Position numbers and translations under genes: made by a program
The notes under the pieces: generated by a model
Database searches by the model: none
What the model was told of the DNA's origin: nothing
The model's input: the letters and a program-made list of their open reading frames with translations, nothing else
Shown here: one piece after another, positions 12,069-23,511 of the stretch
Numbering within the stretch: the stretch's first letter is position 1
Layout: every line of letters starts with the position of its first letter
Assembly (NCBI GenBank): GCA_030144725.1
Contig: JASKMD010000020.1
Coordinates: 5,995,620-6,059,619, forward strand
DNA from: Haematococcus lacustris
Lineage: Eukaryota; Chlorophyta; Chlorophyceae; Chlamydomonadales; Haematococcaceae
Length of the DNA stretch: 64,000 nt
Reading direction: 5' to 3'

Positions 12069-15000
12069 GGAGTTGCCCTGGACTCTGCTGTGCACGCTAG
12101 CCAGGGTGATGACAAGCACGAACACGTGCCATGTGCGTTGAAGAGGCCAAAGTTGTCTGTTGGGCCACTGCATGGTATGTGTAAGATTCCTGCTTTGTCC
12201 AGTGCACAACCTTCCGGTGCTATTGCAAGCGCCCATGGTGTGGATCTCTCGTTTGTATATGAAGCCAGCCTAGGAGGCAAGCCATGCAAAGTCATGATGG
12301 ACACGGGGTCATCCTTTGACCTAATCTCTGAGAAGTGGCTAACCAATGCAAGGAAAGTGAACCGGAATGGACAACCCGTAAGTTCAATCAAGGTGTCCAT
12401 TGCCACGGCGCAACCAACAGTGGCTGAGAGCATTGATGGCAAGGTGATACGCATGGCCGAAGAAGCAAGAGGAGAATTGTGCATGCAAGGAGTCAAGACG
12501 ACGGCCGTGCTTAAGGTTGTGCCTGGTATGCTGGGGCAGATTGACGTCGTGCTAGGCAAGCCATGGCAAACGATGTATGATGCCAAGCTGCTGGTACGGG
12601 AGCAGAGCTGCCATGTTACTACGCCGGATGGCAAGGCACACACCCTGTATGCCAAGCGACCGAGACATGCAAATGGCAAGATGCTTGCACAGCTAACAGA
12701 GCTGCGCATGACACCGGAGCTGATGAGCGCCCCTCAGGCAGCACGAGCTGTGCGGCATGGTTGCCCTAGTTGGCTGCTGATGGTGCAAAGAGAAGAAGGG
12801 TCGGTGTCGCCACACACATCGTGCGTAACCGGTAGTGAACAACATATAAAGCTGAGCCTAGCATCAACGGGGCTGGTGCCTGAGAGCACGGTGACAGAAA
12901 TGGTCAAAACTTACAATGACGTCTTTGCTGATATCCCCGCTGGTCTACCGCCTGAACGAGGTGTAGGGCACACCATTCCACTGGAAGCGGGTACGCTGCC
13001 ACAATGGGCACGCATGTACCGTTTAAGTCAACGTGAGATTGAGGAAATGAAAAAGCAGGTATCGGCGCTGCTGGAGAAGGGCTGGATAGAACCAAGCGCT
13101 TCGCCCTGGGGGGCCCCAGTGCTCTTTGTGCAGAAGAAGGATGGGTCCCTGAGGATGTGCATTGACTACAGGGCGTTAAACAAGCGCACGGTGCGCGACC
13201 GATACCCATTGCCTCGTATTGATGATTTGCTTGACCAAGTCCGGGGGAAGAAGGTGTTCAGTTCTCTTGACCTGCAGTCTGGGTATCACCAGATCAGGAT
13301 CACCCCCGAAGATGTCCCAAAAACAGCTTTCCTCACGCCCATGGGCCAGTTTCAATATAAGGTCCTGTGTTTTGGGCTGTGCAATGCCCCTGCAACGTTT
13401 CAGAAAACCATGAACAGGATCTTTGAGCCCATGATCAAGGCTGGTTCCGTCCTTGTCTACCTAGATGACATTTTAGTGATGAGCAATACCCCTGAGGAGC
13501 ATGTGCAGCATTTGAGGCAGGTTCTGGAATTGATGAGAGCCCACAAGCTGTTTGCAAAGCTGAGCAAATGTGAGTTCAACAGACCTGAGCTGGCTTTCCT
13601 GGGCCACATAGTGGGCAGGAACGGTGTGGCAGTGGACCCTGCTAAAGTGAAGGTGGTGGCTGAGTGGCCTCAGCCCCGAGGGCTGAAGGAATTGCAAGCC
13701 TTCCTAGGTCTGTGTAACTTCTTCCGCCGCTTCATCCGTGGCTACAGCTCTGTGGCTGCTCCCCTCACCGACCTGACAAGGCAAGACAAGCAAGCTGCAC
13801 CTACGGGGGCACAACATGATGCAAGAGTGCAGGAAGCCTTTGCTAAGGACCCTCAAGTCAAGGGTGCCTTCCAGGCTCTGAAAGCAGCCCTGTGCTCAGC
13901 CCCTGTCCTAGCTCTGCCTGACTTCTCCAAGCCGTACTTAGTGTGGACTGACGCCTCCCTCCAAGGCACTGGTGGTGTGCTCATGCAAGAGGGCCGTGTG
14001 GTGGCGTACACGAGCAAGAAGTTCACACCGGCTCAAACACGGTACACAACAGGCGAGCAGGAGCTCCTGGCCATTGTGAGGGCCCTGCAAGAATGGCGCT
14101 GCTATCTAGATGGGGCTGTGGGAGTGACCATTGTGACTGATCACAACCCTCTTGTGTACCTGGCATCTCAGACTAACCTATCCAGGCGCGTGGCGCGGTG
14201 GGTTGAGTTGATGTCCCGGTTCAAGTATGAGATCAAACACAAGCCTGGGGCTGTGAACATTGCTGACCCCATCAGCCGCAGTGTCCAACAAATGCAGCAG
14301 GGAAGTAACAAGGACGATGATGAGGAGGAAGCTGTAGGTGCTGTGGTGCTGCGTAGAGAGGGCCAAGTGCTGGTCATGACAAGGAGACAGGCCCGGCAGA
14401 CCCAGCCGTCCATCGCCCATGCGCCACCAGTGCCACGCGAGCAAGACTCCGCCCAGCAGGCCGAGGGCCAGTCGGCTGTTGAGCGTACCGCAGGAGCGGT
14501 GCGGCCTGGTGGGGGGGAAGTCCCACTCCCTCGGCGAAGCCCATGTGCGACACCCGCGGAAAGAGAGGATGCGGAGCGGGTGAGAGAAGTGGAACTCGCA
14601 CGGGCACCAGGTGGCTCGCTGCATGATTTCATAATTGAAGGCTACAGCCATGACCCCTTGTTTCAATCAGGAAAGGCACAAGAGAGGCTGTGCCGCAGCG
14701 AGCGAGGACTGTGGTTGCTAAGGGACAGAGTGTGGGTGCCACGCAGTCCACTGGTTAAGCAAGCGGTGCTAGAGAAGTGCCATGATGATGCTTTTGCTGG
14801 CCATGTGGGTATCACAAAGACCAAGAAGCTGGTATCCCGACACTTCTACTGGCCGGGCTGGGACAAAGACGTGGAGGACTATGTGCGGCATTGTGATGCC
14901 TGCCAGAGGAACAAACCAAGCTGCCTCCTTAAAGCCGGCAAACTGCAACCCCTGTCCATCCCTGGTACAAGATGGGAACATGTGAGCATGGACATGATTG

Positions 15001-17156
15001 TCAAGCTCCCAACAAGTGGTGAAGAGAGGTATGACTCCATCCTGGTGTTTGTAGATCGCCTAAGCAAGATGGTGCACTTAGTGCCCACACATGAGTCAAT
15101 CGACAACGCAAAGTTTGCAAGACTGTTTAAGAAAAATGTCATACGGTTGCATGGGAAGCCGTCAACGGTGTTGAGTGACAGAGGAGCAATCTTTAACAGT
15201 GAGAACTGGCGAGAAATCTGCCGGTTGCTGGGCATGCGGATAGCCATGAGTACGGCTTACCACCCTGAGTCCGATGGGCAAACCGAGAGAGTGAACAGAG
15301 TGGTGGAAGAGATGCTGAGGGCATACATCAGCCCTGCCCAGTCTGACTGGTCTGAGCATTTAGACATGGTGGAATTTGCAATCAACAACTCATGGCATGA
15401 ATCGGTGCAGAATACTCCCTTCTTCTTGAACTATGGAGAGCACCCGTTGACGCCAGCTTCTGAGGGGCTACCCCGGTCGGGGCCCAAGGCTCATTCCTTT
15501 GTGCAAGGCATCTTACAAGCAATCAAGAAGGCCAAGCAGTGTTGGGCTGAAGCTCAGCAGAAGATGAAGGCCCGAGAGGATGGCAGGAGAAGGCATGTGA
15601 CTTACAACCCTGAGCAACTTATCATGCTATCGACTGAGAACATGAGGAAGAAAGTTGATGATGTGGGAGTGCGGAAGTTGAAACCAAGATACGTTGGACC
15701 TTTTCGAGTGCTCCACATGGTGGGAGGTGCAGCAGTCAAGATCCAGCTACCCCATCAATGGCGTGTACACAATGTGTTCCATGTGTCCCTGGTGAAGCCA
15801 TACGTGGGCGATGCGGTCCCAAACCTGGTAGCGCCACCGCCTGACCGTTGGGAAGACGGCCAGCCCGTGTACGAGGTGGAGAAGCTGGTTGACCACCGTC
15901 TCACGTCCGGCTATCGACCACAACTAGAGTTTCTCGTGAAGTGGGTTGGATACCCCTCTGACCCCCCGTTTCCAATTGATCGGAGCGGAGCTCATGGAGG
16001 CTCATGGAGCGGAGCTGCCCCTGCATGGGCGAATGCCGTGTTGCCGTTTCCAATTGATCGGAGCGGAGCGCTGCATGGACGCTTTTTGACGCTTTTGGGC
16101 GACCCGTGACCACCGCGTTGAGGGCCTTCCGATCATCACGCTGCTGCTGCCGCTGCAAGGGACGCTACTGCTGCCGCTGCTGCAAAAAAATTTATTGTCG
16201 AGCAGCTCTAGCTCCAGCTCTAGCTCCAGCAGCGGCAGCAGCCATCTAGCTCCACTCGGCTTAGCGCATATACGGCTTAGCGCATATACGGCAGGTTTGC
16301 ACCCTGCCACAGCTTTGCACCCGCGTTGCAGAAACAGCAGGACCTCTGCAGGCTGGTGCACTGCACGGTAGTGTCTTCTGTTGAACAGGCTAATGTTGGT
16401 GGTGGTGACCTGCTGGGTGTGCGTATATATTGTTGCCGGTGCAATGCTGGGTTTTTGCTCCTTGGCTGGCAGCTGTGTACTCGGCTTGAGCAGGCTTCGA
16501 CAACAGCAGGAGTCTCTACACAGCAGGCTCCGCGCAAGCGGGACTAGCTAAGCATTCTCCGCAAAAGTGCAGACTCCGAAGTGCAGAGCAAGGCAGGCAA
16601 AGCAAGTCTGAGGTTATTCCGCAAATGTTGCTGATGCGGGTAGAACTGCGGAGTGCCATATCCTCAGCGGTGTTGCCAGTGGACCTACACAGGGAGGACC
16701 GATACGGCGGAGACTAGATGTAACGAAGGGTTGAGCAACCGGACAGACGGGGCCATCAGGACACGTACGCAATCTAGACTCGGTCTCAGGGTCACAGGGT
16801 CGTTCACACTCCTGGCTCCGCTCCTGGCTCCTCTACGGGCTCCGAAGGAGTCACCTATAGGAGCCAATGGGCGCTATCGGAGCCAATGGAGAGCCCCATG
16901 TCTCTCCGATGTCTCTCCCAATTGGAAACGCGCCCCGTCGGAGCCAGCATGGAGCCCATGTGGCTCGGGCTCCGCCGCTCCGACCTCCATGTGCTCCTCT
17001 CCGCCAGCTTCCCTCCATGCAGCTCCGTCCTCCGTCCTCCGACAATTGGAAACGGGGGGTGAGAGCAACACATGGGAACCCCTAGTCAATCTGCAAGGTA
17101 GCATGGACCTGGTGAGGGAGTATGCTGCTGCCAAGAACCTACACATCCCAAAGTGA
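12069..17156 (+). pseudogene. pol: Pol of element 1 (PR-RT-RH-IN-chromodomain), interrupted
   Basis: Polyprotein for reverse transcription and integration, open from the gag stop to 16109. Domains in order: aspartic protease with DTGSS (about 12300); RT with [36 protein letters not shown] and YLDD (about 13130-13470); RNase H with WTDAS and TDHNPL; integrase HHCC finger (H..H...C..C, about 14780-14920); DDE core with SMDMIVKLP and SDRGAIFNS; and a chromodomain starting VYEVEKLVDHR and LEFLVKWVGYPS. A 1098-bp TIR element interrupts the chromodomain after this point. Its second half (ESNTWEPLVNL) resumes at 17060 and ends at TGA 17154-17156. Removing 15962-17059 with one TGA copy joins the halves in frame. 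The catalytic domains look intact. Pol shares the gag frame and is reached only through the TAG at 12066. Confidence 0.9.
15962..17059. mobile_element. Non-autonomous TIR DNA element (MITE-like) in the chromodomain
   Basis: A 1098-bp insert with perfect 17-bp terminal inverted repeats (CCCCCCGTTTCCAATTG at 15962-15978; complement at 17043-17059). It is flanked by TGA at 15959-15961 and 17060-17062. A second, inner copy of each terminus lies at 16044-16056 and 16919-16930, giving a two-tier end. Both subterminal zones are rich in GGAGC/GCTCC. No transposase was recognised; short open frames inside look incidental. The superfamily is undetermined: a 3-bp duplication fits Harbinger- or CACTA-like elements, but the CCCCCC terminus is typical of neither. 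Confidence 0.85.
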
Positions 17157-17290
17157 AGAGACAATAAAAAGTGTTTGTGGACGTTTGACACCAAGCGCCG
17201 ACGTAAAGGCGTTAGCGACGGTACGACGCAGTACCCGAGCGGGGCAGGTCAATAATGGCAGCTGAGGACAGCTGGGGCCTTCGGCCAGGC

Positions 17291-17299
17291 GGGGGAGAA
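17291..17299 (+). other. Polypurine tract of element 1
   Basis: GGGGGAGAA lies immediately before the 3' LTR, the expected position and composition for priming of plus-strand DNA. Confidence 0.7.
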
Positions 17300-17499
17300 T
17301 GTTACGAGCGCCGGTCGAAGCGCTAGCGAAGCGTCTCGGAAAAGTGATGACGCGATTGCGTCATAGTGGTGTCCGAGTGTAATGCCAATGACCGGTGTCA
17401 AATGCTGGGTTCGACTCCCAGGCGGACAGCCTTGTGAAGGCACTGACATCGCCCTTGTCCGCTGAGTTGGCACTACCTCCATACACCAGCTACGTAACA
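17300..17499 (+). repeat. 3' LTR of element 1
   Basis: The second 200-bp LTR copy, preceded directly by a purine run. It is followed by the target duplication GGGGG at 17500-17504 and then LINE sequence. Confidence 0.95.
17370..17428 (+). other. tRNA-like acceptor plus T-arm in the LTR
   Basis: A 59-nt segment of the LTR begins TGTCCG and ends CGGACA, a perfect 6-bp stem. Just inside the 3' strand is a perfect T-arm: CTGGG, loop TTCGACT, CCCAG (17405-17421). The loop region matches the Pol III B-box. The intervening 29 nt do not form obvious D and anticodon arms, so this is not a complete tRNA. In the 5' LTR (10150-10208) one base of the acceptor stem is changed (10154). Confidence 0.5.
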
Positions 17500-17580
17500 G
17501 GGGGAAGGGTTCAAGGCTTCAGGTCGAGGGGCTGGGCTTAGGCTTGTGTGGGGAGGTGAGTAGAGCTAGGGTCTGGGGAG

Positions 17581-20500
17581 GTGTGTAGAGCTAGGGTGGA
17601 GGGCGTTGGTGTGGGGGAGTGTCTTGACGTTGTCCTAGGGAGGGGGTTGCTTGGGTGGTGTGGACCTTTGCTTGGGGTGTGTGGACCTTTGCTTGGGGTG
17701 TGTGGACCGCTGTGTTTGGGTGTAGTGCTTGGGGATCGTGTACGAGGAATCTTGCTTGTTGTAGTCTTCTCTATTCTTTATTTCTTTAGTCTCACTCTCT
17801 CTTGTAATGCTCCTCATATAAAAAGAACCCTGGGCAGGGACATCAGCTACATCGTGCAGTTCCACCTAGGCCTGCTGGAGTACCTGCAGCAGCTGGGGCA
17901 GCCCAGCCTGGTTGTTGTTCTTGGACCTGGCGGGGGCCTATGACAACGTGTCGTGGGGCTTGCTCCAGGACACAATGGAGGCCATGGGGTTCTGCCGGGA
18001 GGGGCATGTGCGCTGGGCCCAGCTGCTGCACCGAGGTGCCAAGAGCCAGGTGATGGTCAACGGCCACCTCACCGACAGCTTTCCCCTCGCGTCAGGGCTG
18101 CTGCAGGGCAGCGGGGCCTTCCCGATCTACTGGTGCATCGTGCTCGGCGGGGGCGGAGGCTGTGGCGGGTGCATGGGATGAATCGGGGGCTAGAGGGCTT
18201 GGGCTCAAGGGATCCACCCGTCTGGGATCCACCCGTCTGCCCTGCCCCGTGAAAGGCCTTCCCGGTTCGATAGCTCCTGGGGTCCAGCTACAGCAGAGCG
18301 TTCTGGAGGGAGTCCGTGGCTGGGCCTGTCCTGGGCTGCCCAGGTGTGTGCAAGGGGTGAGTCAGCGCAGCCGGGGGAGCGGGAGACGCAGGGTCTGTGG
18401 CCGAGCAGCTCAGCCGCCCCCTCCACTGGTCAGGGGCCCGCGAGTCAACCTTTCCCGCTTGGCGGTCCAGCTGCGCCAACACGAGGCAGGAGGTCCCTTC
18501 TTCCCCGCATGGACATGACCAGGTCCACAGGAGGTAAGTCGGGGGGTTTGCGGGGCAAAGCTCTAGCCGCCGTGTATTCCGCCGCAAGCAGGGCCCTCCG
18601 AGCCGGTAGGAGCACCCAAGACCCTAAGCCGGAGCTGCTATCAGTTATCCGCTCCTCCCCCTCCGCCTCGCCCGCTTCTACCCAAGACCAGGCCTCTTGG
18701 CCCGGATGTGGAGGGGTAGAGTCGCTGGACGGCAAGGCTATCACAGCTAGTCAGCCCCAGGTTGCCGCCACCCCCCACCAGCGCACCTTAGCAGGGGGTG
18801 GCACTGCTGGGCTGCGGATCTGGTCAGGGCTTGCCTCCCCGAGCCCTGGCAGGGCATGGTGGACCGCCTGCAGCCTCCACAGCCGGAGTGGGAGTGCCTG
18901 AGGGTTGGGCCAGGGATGGGGGTTGTGATGCGGCGCACCCCCCTGCTCCAGCCCTCCCACTGGGTGGGCCCCAACGGCCGCCTCTACGCCCTAGACCCCA
19001 CAGCGCAAGGGCCCCTCGGGGCTTTCTGGGAGGAGGAGGGGGCGGCCTGGGAGCCAGCTGCGGTGGCCCGGCTCAACAAGCCCAGCAACAGGCTGACCCC
19101 TGGGGAGCGAGCCACCCACCTCCGCCCTCTACCCGCCCAGCGTCACGTGGCGCAGGAGCAGGCTCAAGGGCTGGAGCAAGGAGGGGCCAGGGCGGTTGGC
19201 AGGGGAGGGGGGTGGGCAAGGGGGCCGGGCGGGGGCAGGGGGCGAGGGCGTGGAGGAGGTGGAGGGCGTAGGGGAGCAGGGGGCGGGGCGTGAGGGCAGG
19301 CTGCCGACCCAGCTAACGAGGGGCCTGGCACCTGGCCTAAGGAGGAGTGGCTCTTGGGCCCCTGGGCTCACCTGCAGCTGGACCCTCAGGTGTGGGGCGT
19401 GGGCACCACCACCCTGCTGGACTTCTCTGTCAAGCATGCCAGGGTGCGCCTCCACCAGCTCCAGCGCGTCAGTGCCGACCCCCTCTACCCACCCTGTGGG
19501 GGCCTGTGGCCTGCGTTGTGGGGTGTGCGCCCCCCCCGGGCAGCGGGCGAACCGGAGGTTGCAGTGGTGGCTGATGGAGCCCTGAGGGAGCTGGAGCTCA
19601 AGTGGGAGGCCAGCGCGCAGCAGGTGGCAGACCAGGGGGCAGCGGGGGGGTTAGCGGGGCAGCGGGGGGGTTAGCAGGGGGGCAGCGGGGGAGCGGGAGC
19701 AGCAGGGCAGGGATGTGGAGGAGCGGCTCCCCGAGGAGGTGCATGGAAGCCAACCGCCTCGCTGACTTTACACCTCCGCCAGGGCGCACCAGCGACCCTC
19801 GCCGCAGATGAGGGCGGCACAGCAGGCTGAGCGGCAGCTGGAGGCCCAGGAGCGGCGTGGGGGCAGGCAGCCAGTTGCTCAGCCCGCCCCCCGGGCCGAC
19901 ACCGTGGACCAGTTGGCTGTGGGTGATCAGGCGGGCCAGCCTTGTGCGAAGGTGTGGAAGGAGCTGCTAGACCCCACCCTCCGTCAGGAGCATGTCATCG
20001 TGGCCTAGCGGGTGCTTCACGCCAGCCTCATGGTCGGGGCCTTGTGGGGTCACATCCTCAAGGGGGCGGCTGCCCCGGGCTCGTTCGCCTGCCGCTTCTG
20101 CCAGCCGGGGCACCTGGAGACTCTCACCCACGCCTTCCTGACCTGCCCCGCCGTGGTCCCAGCCTGGGAGTGGGTGCTGGACGTGTACGGCCGCGTCACA
20201 GGCGCCCGCCCCCTCTTAGGCGACGCCATGCTGCTCCTCAGTGGGCGCCCCACCCGCGGCGAGGCCCCCCCCTTCCAGCCCCCTGACAGCCTGCTGTGGC
20301 TGCGGCTGCGCGTTGCCTATCTGGGCGCAGTGTGGCGCCTCCGCAGCTCAGGAGCCGCTACAGCCCTGCAGCCACAGCAGGTGGCGAGGCGGGTTGTGGA
20401 GGAGGTCATCTCCACCCTCACCACGACCGTCAAGCGTGACCGGCATCGGGTGGGGAGGGACATCCGCGTGGGCCTCTGCGGCGCTGTGCCCTCCACCTGG

Positions 20501-20964
20501 TTCAAGGGCAAGGACCCGGAGCTGGACGCTGCCCACTTCGACCAGCTGTGGCCCGAGGCGGTGGGGGGCTGGTTTGCCAAGCAGCCTAAGAGGGAGCGGA
20601 GGGGAGGGCAGGAGGGGGCAGATGGGAGGGTTGGGGCAGGAGGAGTGGAGGAGGAGAGGGCAGCAGGGAGGCCTAGGCAGGGGGAGGGCAGGGCGCGGGG
20701 GGGGGGGAGAGCTGTTTGTTCGCCTCTCCTTGCAGTGGCCCGTCCCCTTCCCCGTCGAGCCAGCCTGAGCTGCAGGGTTGCTGCTGGGGGCTTCGTGCGT
20801 TCTGTGGGTGGGGAGGGCTAGGCCTCGGGGGTTTATCTGGGTGTCAGGGGACCGGGGGCTTAGGTGGTCTTGGTTTGAGTGTTGGGGGAAGGGTTCAAGG
20901 CTTCAGGTCGAGGGGCTGGGCTTAGGCTTGTGTGGGGAGGTGAGTAGAGCTAGGGTCTGGGGAG
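17581..20964 (+). mobile_element. LINE array unit 3
   Basis: Nearly identical to unit 2. RT palm fragment at 17912-18181, connector at 18856-19674 with the shared TGA at 19291, CCHC region at 19808-20821. A private G-to-A change makes TAG at 20006, where the other copies have TGG (Trp in VAWRVLHA). The 3' UTR contains the empty version of the LTR-element insertion site. Confidence 0.8.
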
Positions 20965-21299
20965 GTGTGTAGAGCTAGGGTGGAGGGCGTTGGTGTGGGG
21001 GAGTGTCTTGACGTTGTCCTAGGGAGGGGGTTGCTTGGGTGGTGTGGACCTTTGCTTGGGGTGTGTGGACCTTTGCTTGGGGTGTGTGGACCGCTGTGTT
21101 TGGGTGTAGTGCTTGGGGATCGTGTACGGGGAACCTTGTTTGTTGTAGTCTTCTCTATTCTTTTTTTCTTGAGTCTCACTCTCTCTTGTAATGCTCCTCA
21201 TATAAAAAGAACCCTGGGCAGGCACATCAGCTACAACGTGCAGTTCCACCTAGGCCTGCTGGAGTACCTGCAGCAGCGGGGCAGCCCAGCCTGGTTGTT
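20965..21299 (+). mobile_element. LINE array unit 4, cut by the assembly gap
   Basis: The first 335 bp of a further unit, through the TATAAAAAG motif and the start of the RT fragment, ending at the Ns. It differs from the other units at several bases (for example a TTTTTTTCTTGAG tract and CAGCGGGGCAGC), so it is a distinct copy rather than an assembly echo. Confidence 0.7.
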
Positions 21300-21799
21300 N
21301 NNNNNNNNNNNNNNNNNNNNNNNNNNNNNNNNNNNNNNNNNNNNNNNNNNNNNNNNNNNNNNNNNNNNNNNNNNNNNNNNNNNNNNNNNNNNNNNNNNNN
21401 NNNNNNNNNNNNNNNNNNNNNNNNNNNNNNNNNNNNNNNNNNNNNNNNNNNNNNNNNNNNNNNNNNNNNNNNNNNNNNNNNNNNNNNNNNNNNNNNNNNN
21501 NNNNNNNNNNNNNNNNNNNNNNNNNNNNNNNNNNNNNNNNNNNNNNNNNNNNNNNNNNNNNNNNNNNNNNNNNNNNNNNNNNNNNNNNNNNNNNNNNNNN
21601 NNNNNNNNNNNNNNNNNNNNNNNNNNNNNNNNNNNNNNNNNNNNNNNNNNNNNNNNNNNNNNNNNNNNNNNNNNNNNNNNNNNNNNNNNNNNNNNNNNNN
21701 NNNNNNNNNNNNNNNNNNNNNNNNNNNNNNNNNNNNNNNNNNNNNNNNNNNNNNNNNNNNNNNNNNNNNNNNNNNNNNNNNNNNNNNNNNNNNNNNNNN
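21300..21799. other. Assembly gap of 500 Ns
   Basis: Exactly 500 Ns, a typical placeholder for a gap of unknown size. LINE array sequence lies on the left, unique minus-strand coding sequence on the right. Any open frame crossing it is artificial. Confidence 0.99.
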
Positions 21800-23322
21800 A
21801 CACTGCCCTCACCAGCCCCTGATGCCGCAGTCCCTGTTCCGTTGGTGAAGCCAGTCAGCGGCCGTTTCAGCAAGGCAGCTTCCTCTGCCTGCCCTTCATT
21901 GCTGCCCATGGCGACTGACTGGCTGCCCGCCCTGGCCTTCTGCCCCGCCGCGGGCAGTGCGAGGACAGACAGGGAGGAGGGCGCCCAGCTCTCTGTGCCC
22001 CAACTGCTGGCACCGTCCCAGGCCCCCTTGCAGCCAGGGGCGGCGCAGGAAGAGGGGGGCAGGAGCTCCGTGGTCACACTGTCTGTCTCCCCGCCCGCCT
22101 CATAGCCAGCCAGGAGGCCGTCAGGGAGTTGGGAGCAGGCCAGCGATGCGCTGTCTGCCTCACTGCCCCCAGCCACCTGCCACCCCTCCCTCCCTTGCAC
22201 CTCCCTCACCCCCTCCCCCCCCTGTTCATCCCTTGTCCACTGCGGTTGTGTCAGGGCCGTGCTGCCGCCCTGGCCGCCCTCCACAGCTGCCGTCTGCGCT
22301 CTGCTGCTCCCTCCAGCCCGGGCTGAGGCGGAGGTCCTGGGTGCAGCTGTAACGGTTGGCCCCGGACCCCCCCAGCCCGACCATTGCTGCAGGAGCAGCA
22401 GCTGCTCCTCAAGCGCTGCATGTGCTGGACGCTCAGGCCTAGAGGGGAGGTCTGCTGTGCGCGGCCGGCTGCCTGAGGCTGCTGCTGCTTCTGGGTCTGC
22501 TGCTGCGGCGGGCTGTGCTCTACCGCCCGGCTGGCGCACCGCCTCCGTCAACGTCTCGATGCCCGCCACGCACACTTCCTCAGACGTGCTGCTGCCGCTG
22601 CCGGCCGGCCTGCGAGCTGCCCCAGACCTGGCCGCCCGCACTTCCGTCGACCCAGCCACAGACGCCGGTGAGCGAGCGCAAGCGGCGGTTGCTGAAGGAA
22701 GCTCTTTGATGGAAGCCAGACGGCTTGGTGGCCGGCTGGTGCTTCGTCTTGGGCTCGGCAGCAGCAGGCTGGGCCCCGCTTGCGAGTATGGCCCCGCCTG
22801 CGGAGCGTCAGTTGCGGTGGTTGCCAGTCGTGCCGCGGTGCGTGCGCAATCCTCCGACGAGGCACGTCGCCCGAGTTCAGGGGCAGGACACGGCAGCATG
22901 GGTTCAGCGGATTTGTGCAGCCAGCCAGGCGGCTGGTGGTTGCGCTGCACGTCCGCCGCATTCGACGGCTTCAACAGCCGGGAGAGATAAGTGCCGGAGG
23001 CCGCGCTGTGGCTGCGAGCTCGCTGCCGGCTGCGCCTGGAATGGATCTGCGACGCCGCGCGATCAAGCTGGGCATCGTCACCTTCGGGTGCGAGCTCCTC
23101 TGCGGCTGGGCGGTCTGGGCGAGCTGGGTGGGTGGTGAGGCTGTGATGGACCGGGTGAGGTGATGGTCCATGCCCATGACCTGCTCCATGACGAGCTTTG
23201 TTGTGGGAAGTGTGAGAGTGAGAGTGATGGGCGTGATGGTGGTGGCGGTGGTGGTGATGCTGCTGCTGGTGGTGACGGTGGGGTAGTTGTGGCAGAGACC
23301 CCCCAGCCAGCCAGGCGTGTGA

Positions 23323-23384
<62 letters not shown>

Positions 23385-23448
23385 GTGGGCTAGTGGGCTG
23401 ACCTCCATCAGCTGTGTCTAGGCCTACCCCTTGAGCCTCATCCCTCCC

Positions 23449-23511
<63 letters not shown>

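Larger units (their letters stand above)
10080..17499 (+). mobile_element. Ty3/Gypsy chromovirus-like LTR retrotransposon (element 1)
   Basis: A 7420-bp element with 200-bp LTRs beginning TGTTACG and ending CGTAACA, flanked by GGGGG at 10075-10079 and 17500-17504. The neighbouring LINE units show the empty site with a single GGGGG. The internal order is gag, protease, RT, RNase H, integrase, chromodomain, which defines Ty3/Gypsy chromoviruses. The LTRs differ at one base (10154 G, 17374 C), so the insertion is young. A second transposon at 15962-17059 interrupts the chromodomain. Confidence 0.95.
6770..17580 (+). mobile_element. LINE array unit 2, split by an LTR retrotransposon
   Basis: Same organisation as unit 1. 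RT palm fragment at 7101-7370, connector at 8045-8863 broken by a TGA at 8480, CCHC region at 8997-9959. The 3' UTR is interrupted at 10079/17500 by the Gypsy element and resumes at 17505 with GAAGGGTTCAAGG, as in the uninterrupted units. Without the insertion the unit is about 3386 bp. Confidence 0.8.
3298..21299 (+). repeat. Head-to-tail array of LINE-derived units
   Basis: The same long segment recurs at 3298, 6770, 17581 and 20965. Subtracting the 7.4-kb LTR-element insertion and its target duplication, the periods are about 3472, 3386 and 3384 bp. Copies are nearly identical over their whole length, including the 3' UTR and non-coding spacer. The roughly 86-bp difference lies in the GGGGTTAGC/GGGGCAGC tract near 5400-5490. 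Units 2 and 3 also share a stop absent from unit 1 (TGA at 8480 and 19291). The array is cut by the N gap. Segmental amplification explains shared defects better than repeated retrotransposition. Confidence 0.85.
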
